NCBI GenBank assembly: GCA_016808115.1
Contig: JAEQBH010004121.1
Location: forward strand, 152,620-216,619
Direction of reading: 5' to 3'
Source: Tetrastigma voinierianum
Taxonomy: Eukaryota; Streptophyta; Magnoliopsida; Vitales; Vitaceae
Length of the DNA: 64,000 bases
A program made the position numbers and the translations under genes. The notes below the pieces were generated by a model. That model was not told the DNA's origin, searched no databases, and saw nothing but the letters and a program-made list of their open reading frames with translations. Below are positions 1 to 11,289 of this stretch, piece by piece; positions within the stretch are counted from its first letter, which is position 1; each line of letters starts with the position of its first letter.

Positions 1-3000
1 ATACGATTAAGTTGAATGGGGTGAGACGGGAAGTCATTCAGTGCATCTATTCCCTTCTCTCTAAAGTCTGCGACTCGTAGTATGAATCTTTACCATATAG
101 CTCTTGTTGATGCTTGAGGAATTTGGTAGAGAGCTGACCCCAGGCGATTCTTGTCACTCACCTCGAGAAAGGAGGAGGGAAATCCCATTGTGTTTCGACG
201 GGGGAAGATGAGAACTGTATAACAACAGGAAAGATTCAAGCGGTTCTTGGAGAAGATGTCAATGCATGGGATAGATCCCGAAGACTCGGATGGACATTGT
301 ATATCATGCCTTGAATGATGATATATCGAAGGATCATAGATGCTTCATGTTGTGGAGCATTCAGCGAAAAAGTCTTTGAGAGAGGTAAGAGAGGCGATTG
401 AAGGCCTGGCTCGATGCAGTATGAGAGCTCCTTACGGGTTTTCAAGGAGAGCTTGACGGAGAGAGGGATCATGGAGTGAGCAAGATAGCTGTTGTGGAGG
501 CCCAGAGTTGGATGCCATTATGCATGAGTGAACAAGCGAGAAAGGAAGACACACCTTTGCCATTGAAATAGGAGCGGAGTTGAAGGGTTATTGAAGGAAT
601 CTTTGAGAGGAAGGCTGTTGAAGAACAGTTCTATGATCTTTGGGGTTAAGTATGCAGGTGAGCGAGGGCTTACCATTTCAAATGATACTAACACTGCCCG
701 GCACATTATCACCGTGGCTGAGGAACCGTAGGAGCTTCTCATATGGTGGAGGCTTCTGAATGAGGCATGGGCGGAGCCCTCGCGGGGTTATCAGCAGCCA
801 GGGTTCCGGCGACAAGAGTGAACACGAGAAATGAATGTCGGGGTGGAGGAGGGGCCCGATCTTTGAAGAGCGGATCCTTTGCGTTTCATGGGGATAATGG
901 AAGGGTACATTGAACCTCCGTGAACAAAAGTTTGCGAGTTGGGAAGCAGCTATTTGCCAATTCTCAAATTTTTCAGAACACCACCAATGCATCCTTGAAG
1001 AACACAGAGACACAGTAGGGCGGCTGGCCTAACCTGTAAGCGGAGGAAGAAGATACCTTCTCGAGTGACCACGAAGAAAAATTGAGTACTCACATTTGGA
1101 GCGGTGACAAGGGCGTATTAGGGGAGGAATTCAAGGTCGATGGACGGAGGATTAAAGCATTATCTAAACGGGGAAGGAGAAATAGAAGAACTTCATTTGG
1201 TTCTTAAGGAAAGAAATTACCATGATTGATCCGGTAGGACTGAAATTGAAGCGACTATTAGGAGGCAACCCATAAGTTAGATCTGATTTTAAGTTTTGAA
1301 ATATTTTTCTTTTAGTTGATGAAAATTAGATCAGATTTGTTTTTATAAAGATAGATTTAATTTTTAGAAATTAATAATTAGTTTAATTAGATTTTTCTTG
1401 AATATTGCATTGAAGCCTGCGAGTTTAAAAAGACATGAATGGCAAAGGCAACTACGGGGAACAAAGATTCCGGCCAACTTACGGAGAAGTCACAACATGA
1501 GAAAAGGGAATGGCCTTCTCCTAACGGTCTGTAGATATATTTAAGATTGAATTATTTGTAATGCTATTATGAATCTGTTGTTCAATGTTGTATTTGCTTT
1601 ATGATACATAGTTAGGAAAATAAAAGTAGGAATTAGTTCTAGAATAAAGCTACTTTGAGATGTCATGAAATTTGAGTTGAATGAAGCGATTAGATTAGAA
1701 ATAGATTTGGAAATGTAGAATAAAGGGCGAAGAATCACGAGTTTGATTGAAACCACGAAGTGCAAGTGACTTAAGTCTAGCCCATTAAGTCGAATAGAGG
1801 AAATGTGAGGTGGAAGGAACAAAACATATTTTTGAGATTGTAAGTATGAACAGTAGGTCAAAGGAACTTATTGGATACTAAAGAGTTTAACTACTCATCA
1901 ACAAAATTAATCAAGGAACTCTATTAGTTGACCGCATTAGCTAGCAGTTAGAACTTGTTAGATTATTGAGTTAGTGAAATCTAGGTAATCTATTTGTGAG
2001 AAATGATCACAGGCCATTCTTGGAAAAGTTTGAGCCATTCTAGCCATCCCTATCTATATGCTAAAGCATATACCTTAGTTCAATTGAGCCAATGGCCTTA
2101 TTTAAAAATCATTGATTTAAACCCCGAACCTTAAAGAATCAATCTTTGATAAGAACCAGTGATTACAGGCTTGAAGGAGGAAGAAAGGAAATCAAGTTTA
2201 AGGGAGGTTGTTTTTGAAGAACTCAAGGGAAAAAAAGTAGGAAAAGGGAATAGAAAAAAGGTCAAAGCAGAAATGAGGATAAGTTTTACCTTGTGGCCTA
2301 ATTCTCTTGGCTATTAAGTTAACATAGATTATTTTCAACACACTGATACTATCTTGAAAATCTGGTATAGATTCTTAACGAGAAGTTATTTAAAGAGTGT
2401 TAGAAAGCTGAAGAGTAAAGCATTCACCTTTGTCCTGAATGGTGACAAACGAATTCCCAGTTGAATTACAAATAGAAATGGGGCATACGGTCTGAATAGA
2501 AGAAATCAAGAGATGTCCCGAAATGAAGTTTAGAGAGTTTATTAAATAAACTACAAGGGAAAAGAGCGTAGTGAGAAAGAAGAGAAAAGTTAGGGGTAAT
2601 CTAGACGAAAAGTTCCTTTCCTATCTACCCTTACGAGTCTAACATTACAAGCGGGCACAGTTGGATCTTGAAGGGATCGGGATTACCTATATTAGTAGGT
2701 CGATATGAACTGACAAACTTATATGCTGGAGTTGGAAGGCAATAGCAGTAAAAGCCTTGAAGGACCTAGGGAGTTAAGTGAATAATTATGAAGATGAGAA
2801 AGGAAAGCAATTTATTTTCAAACGAAAGGAATCCATTAGTTATATTTGTTTATAAAACAATTTCAACTTGATTTAGTTTTGTATACTATAAAAAGTAGAA
2901 ACCTGACCTTGAAATTGAACTTGAAGCTAGATGTACGAGAAAACAATGCACAATCCTTGTGTTTAAATTAAATTGACTTCTCTTGCCAAAAGCAGGCCAG

Positions 3001-3084
3001 AAAAATGTCCTTTTGTTTGAGGACAAACAATTCTTTCTTTTCCTTGTAGGGGACAAGCAAAAACTTCCCCAAGTTTGGGGAGTT
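1..3084 (+). mobile_element. Ty3/gypsy (Athila/Tat-like) internal 3' region, decayed
   Basis: This appears to be the 3' part of the internal region of an LTR retrotransposon read on the + strand. The motif GGAGGCAACCCA (1261-1272) is a recurrent landmark just after the coding region of Athila/Tat-type plant elements. Around 2070-2190 the text again resembles their 3' spacer. Near the right end come GAGGACAAACAA (3019-3030), GGGGACAAGCAA (3049-3060) and a polypurine-tract-like AAGTTTGGGG (3071-3080), directly before an LTR start. Positions 1-1250 should therefore hold the end of a coding region, but I could not recognise integrase or envelope-like protein in any frame. Assignment to Athila/Tat rests on non-coding landmarks remembered from the family, not on a protein domain. 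Confidence 0.5.
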
Positions 3085-5551
3085 TGATGAGCTTAAAGTC
3101 ATCCCATTTTTAGTCCATTTTGATCTATTTTTTATCTAAATGAGACTTATTTGTAACTGCGAGAATTATGGAATAACTAGCAAGTATTAAATGGTAGGGA
3201 ATTCAAGAAAGAAGAATTTTGAGGAAAGACGGAAGTTGGATAGGCGTTAATGAGATAATTGGAACACGAGTTCACGTGAAGACGCACAAAGATGAAGAAC
3301 GCGATATCGTGAGCTTTAGCGACAATCAAAATGCATATCCAGGTTGCGTGATGAAACTCCGTTAAAGCAAGCTTACGAAGGCAAAATGGTACGAGATTAA
3401 AAAAGCTCAATTAAACAACGAAATGAAGAAGAAAGACTTCTTCATATCGCAGCGTCTGGATGCTATCGTGACATCGTGATAATCTGAAGCGATCATGTGA
3501 TAAAAATTTATTGCGACAACGATGAAGTGAAGAGAAAAATTAGCGACGTCCTTTGAATAGATCAAACATCATGACATCGAGGAAACTTGGAAGAAATTTG
3601 ATAAATTAGCGGCGAGAAAGCGCCTTAAAGCTAGCGGCGAGTTTGAAAAAAGGCGATGTACTTTCGAGATGTTATGGCGACAAGAGATTGATGTCGCGAC
3701 ATCAGGCGTGCACCGATTGAAAATCCACGGTTCACGGAGCTGATGTCGCGACAAGAGATTCGAAATCAGCGACGAGCGACCGATGAAGCACGCCGAGGCA
3801 TAAAGTGATGTCGCGTGAGGGCCGTCTTGCGGTATCGGCGTTTATCGATTGAAAACTGCGGTTCATTTTAGTTGATGTCGCGACAAGAGATTGATATTGC
3901 GACGCCGGGAGCAACCATTTGGCTTATCACGAGAAGAGCGTAGGTAGAGTGGCGACAAAGAGATTGATCGCGACATATCATAGACAACCAGTTCAAGATT
4001 TGCATAGACTTAAGTTGATGTCGCGGCGTGGGATCGATGTCGTGGCATGGATGATGCTCGCGACAAGGGATTTGAGGTCGCGACTTGAAGCGATAACTTA
4101 GACTGATCCGCGGAAATCCATAACGCGAATGCATTGGGATTAGGGCTCATTTGAGAAACCACATAAATACCGCGGCTACCCGGAAGAGGAGCGACGCGTG
4201 GCCGGACAGGAAGTGCAGGTAGGTGAGCTCATTTTCTTTATTTTCTTTTAGTTTTCTTTTCTTTTCTTTTCTTCTTAGTGTTGATGAATTTAAATTAAAT
4301 TAGATTTATCGTTTCGTTTTTGTTTTATTTTCTTGATCTAGGTGTTATCGATTTGAAGCGGAAGGCCCAGATCACGGTATTCTATTCTTTTCAAATTACT
4401 ATTTGGAGATATTTGATTTAAGACAGTGCAGAATTCAAGCTCTTGATTTTAGATTGTAGTTATTCTTAACAGTCGGAGGAATGTTGTAGCGTGTAATTCG
4501 ATGAATTGAGAATCCGACTTCCATTAAGTGAATCTTTATAGTCGAAATTATCTTTCCTACATGTCGTTTCGACAGCTTTTAAATTTAGTTTATAGATTTA
4601 CTTAGGTGTTGGGTTCTTATTTTTTGATCGAATATCGATTTCTTATACGTTAAATTTGTCTCATTCTACGATTTCAAGGAGGCCCTCTGAGTGACCTGGA
4701 GAAGGCATTCTGAGTTATGAACTGCTTGAAGGTATATTAACACTGCTATTTGAGATCTAATGAGCTTTGCGAGTTTACTTGATAAATCTCTTACTCACTT
4801 GAAATCAAGAAAGAGTTGAATGAGTTATCAATTTAAACAAGCGAGAGAGTTCACCTCGGTCGAATAGTGAAGCGATCACGTATTGGAAATTTGAGATCTG
4901 TCAGAGGAGAGGAGTGATCTATTCTAATTTTGAGGAAGAGCATCCTGGAAGTTATATATCCTTGCTTTCTGGAAATAGCAGGAGCTAAGGTTTCTGATCC
5001 ATAAAATGGGTATGAAGTATTGCAAAGAAAATGCAGTTAAGAAATCCCTTTAAGTAGTTGTATTAATTTCCTGTCTTGAGAGAATGGAAAATTAGATAAT
5101 GAAATGTGAGTTGGAGATCAGTTTTATCTTGCTAAAACACCTTGGAATGATTTTCAAAGCACGGAAATATTGAGAAGTTTTATCGATTATTAACTACGAG
5201 ATTGGTAGCCACTGTAGTAGTATGCTTGATGTGTCCTCTGAAGATAATTATTCGATTATCAAATTTATTTTCTTAACTATTCTTTGTTCTTTATTCTTTA
5301 TATTCAGTTTATTTGTTATTCATTTTATTTCTCGTGCTAGTATAATTTCTAGCTATAAAATTTGAATACAATATCACTTTATGGTCAAATGATGCAGACT
5401 TGAGTAGTCGGGAAGTTGATTTAAAATTCTTAGGATCTCTGTAGGATCGATATCTGGACTTATATCCATTTATTACTTGTAGAGCTGTGCACTTGTAGTA
5501 TCGATGAAGCAAAAATTGAAATGATTAGCTCTAGGAGACTTTTGGTCGACA
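3085..5551 (+). repeat. LTR of Athila/Tat-like gypsy element
   Basis: The proposed LTR begins with TGATGA immediately after the polypurine-like AAGTTTGGGG and ends at GGTCGACA (5545-5551). The last 150 bp contain the phrase ATCGATATCTGGACTTATAT followed by TGTGCACTTG, which closely matches the usual end of such plant LTRs. The trailing AAGTTTT is the kind of spacer that normally precedes the TTGGCGCC primer site, but that site is missing. Its length would be about 2.47 kb. It contains the TCGCGACA-rich island and a T/C-rich stretch at 4230-4275. A second copy of this LTR is not in the window, so the boundaries are inferred from family landmarks only. Confidence 0.5.
3470..4100. repeat. TCGCGACA-rich degenerate tandem array inside the LTR
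   Basis: A GC-richer island repeats the module GCGACAARRGATT at about 3677, 3749, 3881, 3952 and 4060, and GATGTCGCG at about 3690, 3741, 3808, 3874 and 4018. The complete palindrome GATGTCGCGACATC is present near 3690. A longer unit, including CACCGATTGAAAATCCACGG, recurs in diverged form near 3846-3865. The small open frames here run on both strands because of the palindromic, stop-poor sequence and are not genes. Confidence 0.7.
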
Positions 5552-7692
5552 AGTTTTATAGTGTAGTTTAGGGTTAGATAAACAGTGCACAGTAATTGTG
5601 CAGCTAAATTTGTATATGTGTTTTAGCGAGGTCATCACGGTCATCAACGGATCATCGCGTGGATGATGACGATTATGAAGTATAGGGCGCTATTTTAAAC
5701 CTGAACTATGGTAGCTTGATCACGGGGGCTCCTCCCACGGGGCATGTGACGCCACCCATCGGCTGTGATTTCACCACTTTTCGGTCCTCCCTGCTTTAAG
5801 TAGCAAAGTCTAGTATAATTTCTTATGTATTTAAATCAAGCCTGCCCTACATCTCTTAGTACAGTTCTGAAACAGGAAGCGACCCTCCTCTACGCACCGC
5901 CTTGAGGGTTCGATTTGACATGGTCCGTCATCGAGCGAGGTTATTAGGTAGACCCATGGGACTTATCGGGGCCACTGATACCTCGCTCATTCACGATTAT
6001 CTTGGCCAGTCGAGAATCCCGATGTTGGACGCTGAGGAGTAGGTGCAACAGCGCCTACCCATACTGCGCAAAAGTGAAATTCGAGGCAGAGGCGGTGAAT
6101 GAGGCCAGGTAGGGATGCTCCAATGACCACACCCTAGTGCAAGTGACCAGGAATGGTGACCACAGGAGTCCCTCAGGTTCGACTCGATCCATATCAGATT
6201 AGATCCATTAAGCTCACCTGGTTTGGCGCCTAATGGGGATGAGTGTCGGGGAGCCGTGTTGCCACAAAGTCGAGGATATAGACGCCATCAGAGGCTGAGA
6301 TATGGCCACCATTTACTTCTTAGCTGAGACCATATCCTTTGCTTGATTGGCTTAGCTCCTCTCTCTTCACACACTGCCACCACCACCGCCACCACCACCG
6401 CAATGATTCTCTGGGACGTATCTCTTTGCCTTTATTTTCTATTTGTCGTGGGGACATTGTCGATTTAAGTTTGAGGGGTGTATGTGAGGTATCTGGAGTT
6501 GGCTCAGTGTTATTTTGTTTATTTCTTTTTTTTTTTTATCTTTGCATGTGTAGGTTTTTGTTTGTTTTAGTTTGTTTTAGCATGTTAAAGACCAGGCTAC
6601 CCATCACATGTACCAACATATTTACATTTGCTTATTCATTATGATGTGGTGATTTCATATTGGTTTTAATTGTTCTCGTGTAGTTGACCATGATTACAAA
6701 ATGGGGAGTCATAGTAATCGCAGAAAGCATGTGTTTCAATGAAATAGGGAACTCCAAGGTTGTTTGATAATTGGGACTATATTGTATAAAGTCGAGAATA
6801 ACCATGTATGGTTGCCCCTTTTAGATCTCAAGAAATCAATTCTCGAAGTAGGCTATCGCGCGCGCGCACACGTGATCTTAGAGGTATGCTTTTACTCTAG
6901 ACTCACCATGCAAGAGTTCTACGAACCTTAGGAAGTTAAACACCTAAGTGTTGGGACACCCCTTAGAAAAGTTATGCTTTGAGCCCCCGAATATATGAAA
7001 AAAAAAGACATGATAGTTTTGGAATAAGTGGATCATCAATCGGAATCCAGAACGATCAGTAGGGCTTTTCAAAGCCTAATTGTAGGTGACTAGGGCTGAT
7101 GACTGCATTGCCCCTTCCTTAGGACGGAGGATGGGTGATTCCACCCAGTGCAGGACCTCGAGAGTTTGGTTGATATTTAGGGTGATGTGCAGGGGAGCTA
7201 AATGCTCAGTGCGCCAGCCCATTGGTGGGAGTCACCCGATGGATCCAGATGCGGGAACTCTCACCTAAAACCTCTTAGTACTAGTACTCTTCGATTTATC
7301 ATAGAGTTAATTCGGCAGGAGTAGTTGATGGATGGGGTGAGTGCGTTCTCATCATACATGTTAGCGCTGTCCAAATAGGCAAGTTAGATTCAAGTTTGGG
7401 GTATTGAAGTCAAACTGCCATTTGAGATCACACTTTAAGCTGCACTTGGGCTCCTTGGAAGGTTATTGAGCACTAAAGAGTTGGCTTTGCTTAGTCAAGC
7501 CGGGATTCTTTCTAGTGTAGATTCTTGAGTTGAACAACCTAGGTAGTCATGAGATCTTTTGAAATGATTCATGTTGACCATGTACTGGTATCATGCGTAC
7601 TAGACTCATATTATGAGTGTGAATTCCTTTATTAACATGCCACTAGTTTAGATTTGTTGTAGGGACAAGCAGAAGAAATTTAAGATTTGAGG
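5552..7692 (+). mobile_element. Retroelement-like internal remnant, unclassified
   Basis: No protein domain is readable. The right end has AGGGACAAGC (7661-7670) followed by TTAAGATTTGAGG and then TGATCGG (from 7693), a combination that looks like another Athila/Tat polypurine-tract and LTR start. Together with the LTR on the left this suggests decayed gypsy internal DNA. There is a CCACCACCG-type triplet run at about 6368-6402, a short GC/CA alternation (about 6857-6870) and two GC-richer blocks (5870-6300 and 7080-7270) that may once have been coding. Stop codons interrupt every frame. Confidence 0.3.
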
Positions 7693-7931
7693 TGATCGGA
7701 GTAGACCATGCATGCATTTGATCGGGAATTTACATGTCTTTGGCCTGTGATTTATGATTCATCATATTCACTATTACGCTAATCCTATGTTATAATGTTT
7801 TATAGAACATGGCGATATTGGAATAAAGAAGCTAACGATGAGAAGGAAGAACCGACGGAGAAAGCAACAAGAAGTGCAGCGGTGATTACCTCAGTGGTCA
7901 CGCGTAGCGACCCGCGGCTGCGAGCGTAGCC

Positions 7932-8300
7932 CGCTACAAAGAAAACTTGGCTTTTTCACGGCAAAATTTGAGGGGTAGATTATAATTTTTGTCGCTAAAA
8001 GAATTTTTACCGGTAAAATTTTAGATATCGTTGCTAATGTCAAATTGCAAAAACTTTTTATAACAATTTGAGATTTTTCGTCGCCAAGACATGGCAGGAA
8101 AATTTGGCGCACTTTAGCGCAAACACTATTGTGATGAAAAAGACTATTTACCAGAAAATATTTATTTACTAAATGCAATTTTGCTGACGCAAATAATTTT
8201 ACTTATAAAAATTTAAATTTTATCCATATTTGCTTACAAAATGGTTTCATCAGTAAATATATTATTTTCTGACAAAATGAGTAATTTTGTCACTGAATAG
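7932..8300. repeat. CACTA terminal and subterminal repeat region (left)
   Basis: After the CACTA-like terminus there are repeated, partly inverted short motifs such as CGGCAAAATTT, GTCGCTAAAAG, CGGTAAAATTTTA and GACAAAATGAGTAATTTTGTC. Dense subterminal repeats in both orientations are the transposase-binding region of CACTA elements. The open frame that crosses this stretch on the - strand is repeat-derived. Confidence 0.5.
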
Positions 8301-9093
8301 TATTGCTAAATTATAATAGTAATAAGTCATATTAATGGAAATAGATAAAGTTTATATATAAAATGGCAATATAATACGTATTTTGAGACTTGATATTTAA
8401 TTTATAATATTTTATTTATATATATATAATAATAATACTAATTAAAGATTTATAAAATTAAATACTAGAATATAGATTTATATAGAAATTTAAATGTTTT
8501 TTTTATATAATAATAGTATTATTATAAGTAACTAAAAGGTAAATTATTTAAGCAATTAATTATTTACATAAGTACTTAATATATATGTTATATTTTTTTA
8601 TATAGATAATAACAAATAATCCAGAATTATAATATAAATTTATTAAAATTTCAATATTATTATATGATGTTAACCAAACATAAATGATTTTAAATCTTTT
8701 TATTATACAATGTAAAAGTTATTTTTCAAATTTAATATAGCATTATTGAACTTAAATTAGTTATGAATAAGTAATGATCCTCTAATTTATTTCTCATTCA
8801 AAATCATGTAAATGCAGGAAATGAAATTTATACTAATATTTAACTACTAGTTTAAATTAATGGATTTTTATAATTATTTCTTAGTTTTTAAATAGTTTTC
8901 ATAATTAGAATTATTAAATAAATTACCTAATGTCTATAAAAGACATTATATTTGCATAAATTTCAAGTAATACTTGTGTGTATAAAAGAAATATCATATA
9001 TTATCAATACATATATGATTGCAATTAAATATTATATGATATGATATGGCATTATATACTACTTCTATAATATTAATAACAAAATAAAATGTG

Positions 9094-9095
<2 letters not shown>
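8300..9095. other. AT-rich non-coding stretch
   Basis: Very AT-rich sequence with short TATATA tracts. I see no coding signal, terminal repeats or RNA gene. Confidence 0.6.

Positions 9096-9182
<87 letters not shown>
9096..9182. repeat. (TA)n microsatellite with CA tail
   Basis: An almost uninterrupted TA dinucleotide run of about 78 bp with one CA interruption, closing in a short CACACACA. The Tyr/Ile open frame over it is an artefact of the repeat. Confidence 0.95.
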
Positions 9183-9276
9183 TATTATAAGTAGGTATAT
9201 GAAGGGAATTAATATATGAATGATATAAATTGCTTAACGTTTATAATAATCATGATGTTGAAAGCATATTTAATGT

Positions 9277-9289
9277 CACTACAAGAAAA
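9277..9289 (+). repeat. Perfect CACTA terminal motif (second element, left end)
   Basis: CACTACAAGAAAA matches the canonical CACTA terminus exactly and is followed by GTGACTTATAGGGACATTAC, a typical continuation. It lies 1.3 kb inside the other CACTA end, so it probably marks a separate, nested non-autonomous element. A clear inverted partner was not found; the most likely zone is 11.2-11.5 kb. Confidence 0.7.
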
Positions 9290-9389
9290 GTGACTTATAG
9301 GGACATTACTTTAGATTAGGGCCAAAAAAATTGCAAATAAAGCATATTTTTAGTTTCGTATTTATTAATTCTTATTTCTAGTATTTCTA

Positions 9390-9480
9390 TGGTGCGGATA
9401 AGTTACGTTTCAACTAAAAGTGATTCTATAATTTGCATTTAGGATTGAGTCTCAACTAAGTGATTGTGATTTATGAATAA
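9390..9480. repeat. Subterminal repeat, copy 1 of the nested CACTA
   Basis: The block with TTTCAACTAAAAGTGATT, then ATTTAGGATTGAGTCTCAAC and TGATTGTGATTTA recurs in diverged form at 11170-11262 (TTTTCAACTAAAGTAGCTTT ... TAATCTCAACTAA). The two copies flank the LTR-like segment 9480-11014, which suggests that LTR inserted between repeats that were once neighbours. Confidence 0.5.
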
Positions 9481-9815
9481 GAAAATTGATTTTTACGAAA
9501 AGGAGTAAAGCAGTAATTTCGGTTGGCTTAAGGAAATTCTCTGAATCTTGGATGATGAAGCGGATTCTGACATTAAATTCGTCGCGAAATCTAGTGACGA
9601 GAATGGATTTTAGTAGATGCAGGAGCCAGTCATAATATTTTATGAATTTACGGGTGATAAATCGTCGAGTGACTTCGGAATGAGATTTTACGAAATCACA
9701 AGATGAGAAAAATAGACGAGTTAAAGTTCATTTTAAAATAATTGAAATGAAAAGAAATAAAAATTTTCGAAGAAAGCGGACAAATTAAGGAAGTAATATA
9801 AGTTTTATCAGGATG

Positions 9816-9853
<38 letters not shown>

Positions 9854-11014
9854 ATTATTATTATTATTATATAATAATAATAAAATAATAAAATAAAAAG
9901 CATAAAAGTCAAGTGCATGCATTAAACGGGCCCGGGGAGGCATGGCATGGAGAGAATTTTAATTTTATTTTCTTAGATTTTTTGAATCTATGAAAATCAG
10001 ATGAATTCGGATTTAAATGGTGAGGCAAAGTGTCTATGATGAGAAATTTATGTGGACACCAAAAGTTAGATTTGACAAACTACGTGAGGTAGGGTTTTAT
10101 CACTCTTGTTTTACCCCTTGTTTAAGTGTTTGTAAATCTTGTGTTAGTTTGAGTGAAGTAGGGACGTTTGATCGATCGAATCTTGGAGCCAAGTGTGAAA
10201 ATTTTGGAAATTTTGGAGCCCATTTAGACCAGTCTGCATTATGTAGAGCTATTTAGAATTATTTATCATCATAATTTATATAATAAATTTATGTTTTAGA
10301 TCTATTTACTAATTATTTTATTTTAATAATATAGTAATTATTTATTTATGACTTCATCGGTTTAATTCTGATTCGACTATCAATTCAATCAATAAGCCGT
10401 AAGCGAATAACTTTTGATTTAATCATTAATTAAAACATTACATTGCACTAGAACAAATATGAATTAAAAAAAGTTAGTTTCCTTCGGAGATATGCGGATA
10501 CCTTGGAAGCCTCAATTTTAGGCATATGACTTATAATTTATATAGCATGCTGAATCCCATTGCTACTCTGATATGCATGATAGATATACTAGCATGTTCA
10601 CACGTAATGTGAATGAGTAAGTTAAGCTTTTTAATAAACGAAAGAAGCTGATTAAACCTTTGGGGACCTCTTTGCTCTTATTCTGTATGTGTGACCTCTC
10701 GGGCTTTTTAGGTATTTAGTGTAAAAATAAATAAAAAATTCCTCAAAAGGTTTAAAAATATAATATAGTTTTTATCATATGAAATATATTTTTTTAAAGT
10801 GTTTTTTTAAGAGATATTTTTAAAAATTTTGAAAATTTTATATTAAACGATTTTGAAGGATATTTTAAATTATTAAAATGTTGTATTAAAAGGTTTTTAA
10901 AACGCTTCATAATGGAAAAATTATGAATTTGATAAATCATATTTAACGCCACGAAGTCATTTGGCGATTTATCGCGAGAAATTCATAAAATATTATGGTA
11001 TCTCGGGGTGTGGC
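9480..11014 (+). repeat. Gypsy-type solo LTR (probable)
   Basis: The segment has the composition and phrases of a chromovirus-type LTR: CGTCGAGTGACTTCGGAATG near 9660, a GCATGCATTAAACGGGCCC block at 9915-9933, GACCTCTCGGGC near 10690, and a right end with TCTCGGGGTGTGGCAC (about 11001-11015), a form often seen at gypsy LTR ends. No coding domain lies on either side, so it is either a solo LTR or a fragment. The left boundary is uncertain by 50 bp or more. Confidence 0.4.
9815..9898. repeat. (AAT)n-(ATT)n palindromic microsatellite
   Basis: About ten AAT units run into about six ATT units and then back to AAT and AAAAT units. The AAT and ATT halves are mutually complementary, so the run can fold into a hairpin or cruciform. 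Confidence 0.9.
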
Positions 11015-11169
11015 ACTACGGGTCACTAGATTTATAAGAGACCAATTTAACATGTAATCCGTTTAAATCGTAGAGGATCTAGAGAGATTTTGATTTTCAG
11101 CGGGAGTACGTTTACCCTTTTTAGAAAAATTATGAATTTTCTAGGTTTTAATAATAATTGCGGATATGA

Positions 11170-11262
11170 TTGAGATTTTCAACTAAAGTAGCTTTATAGT
11201 TCATATAGGATTTAATCTCAACTAAATTAATTTATAATTCTGATTGAGTGCATTAAAAATGG
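11170..11262. repeat. Subterminal repeat, copy 2 of the nested CACTA
   Basis: Diverged copy of 9390-9480 in the same orientation, lying just right of the LTR-like segment. Confidence 0.45.
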
Positions 11263-11289
11263 CCTCTATATAGATTAGAGTAGACTTGA

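Noticed and set aside
1..1100. Possible integrase or organelle-derived coding DNA
   Set aside because: Position suggests the end of a gypsy coding region and the texture is coding-like, but no frame shows integrase, envelope-like or organelle protein landmarks.
3569..4134. Overlapping open frames on both strands around 3.6-4.1 kb
   Set aside because: The frames follow the TCGCGACA array and its palindromes; there is no consistent protein and the region lies within an LTR.
8994..9179. 61-codon open frame of Ile/Tyr repeats
   Set aside because: It is a translation of the (TA)n microsatellite.
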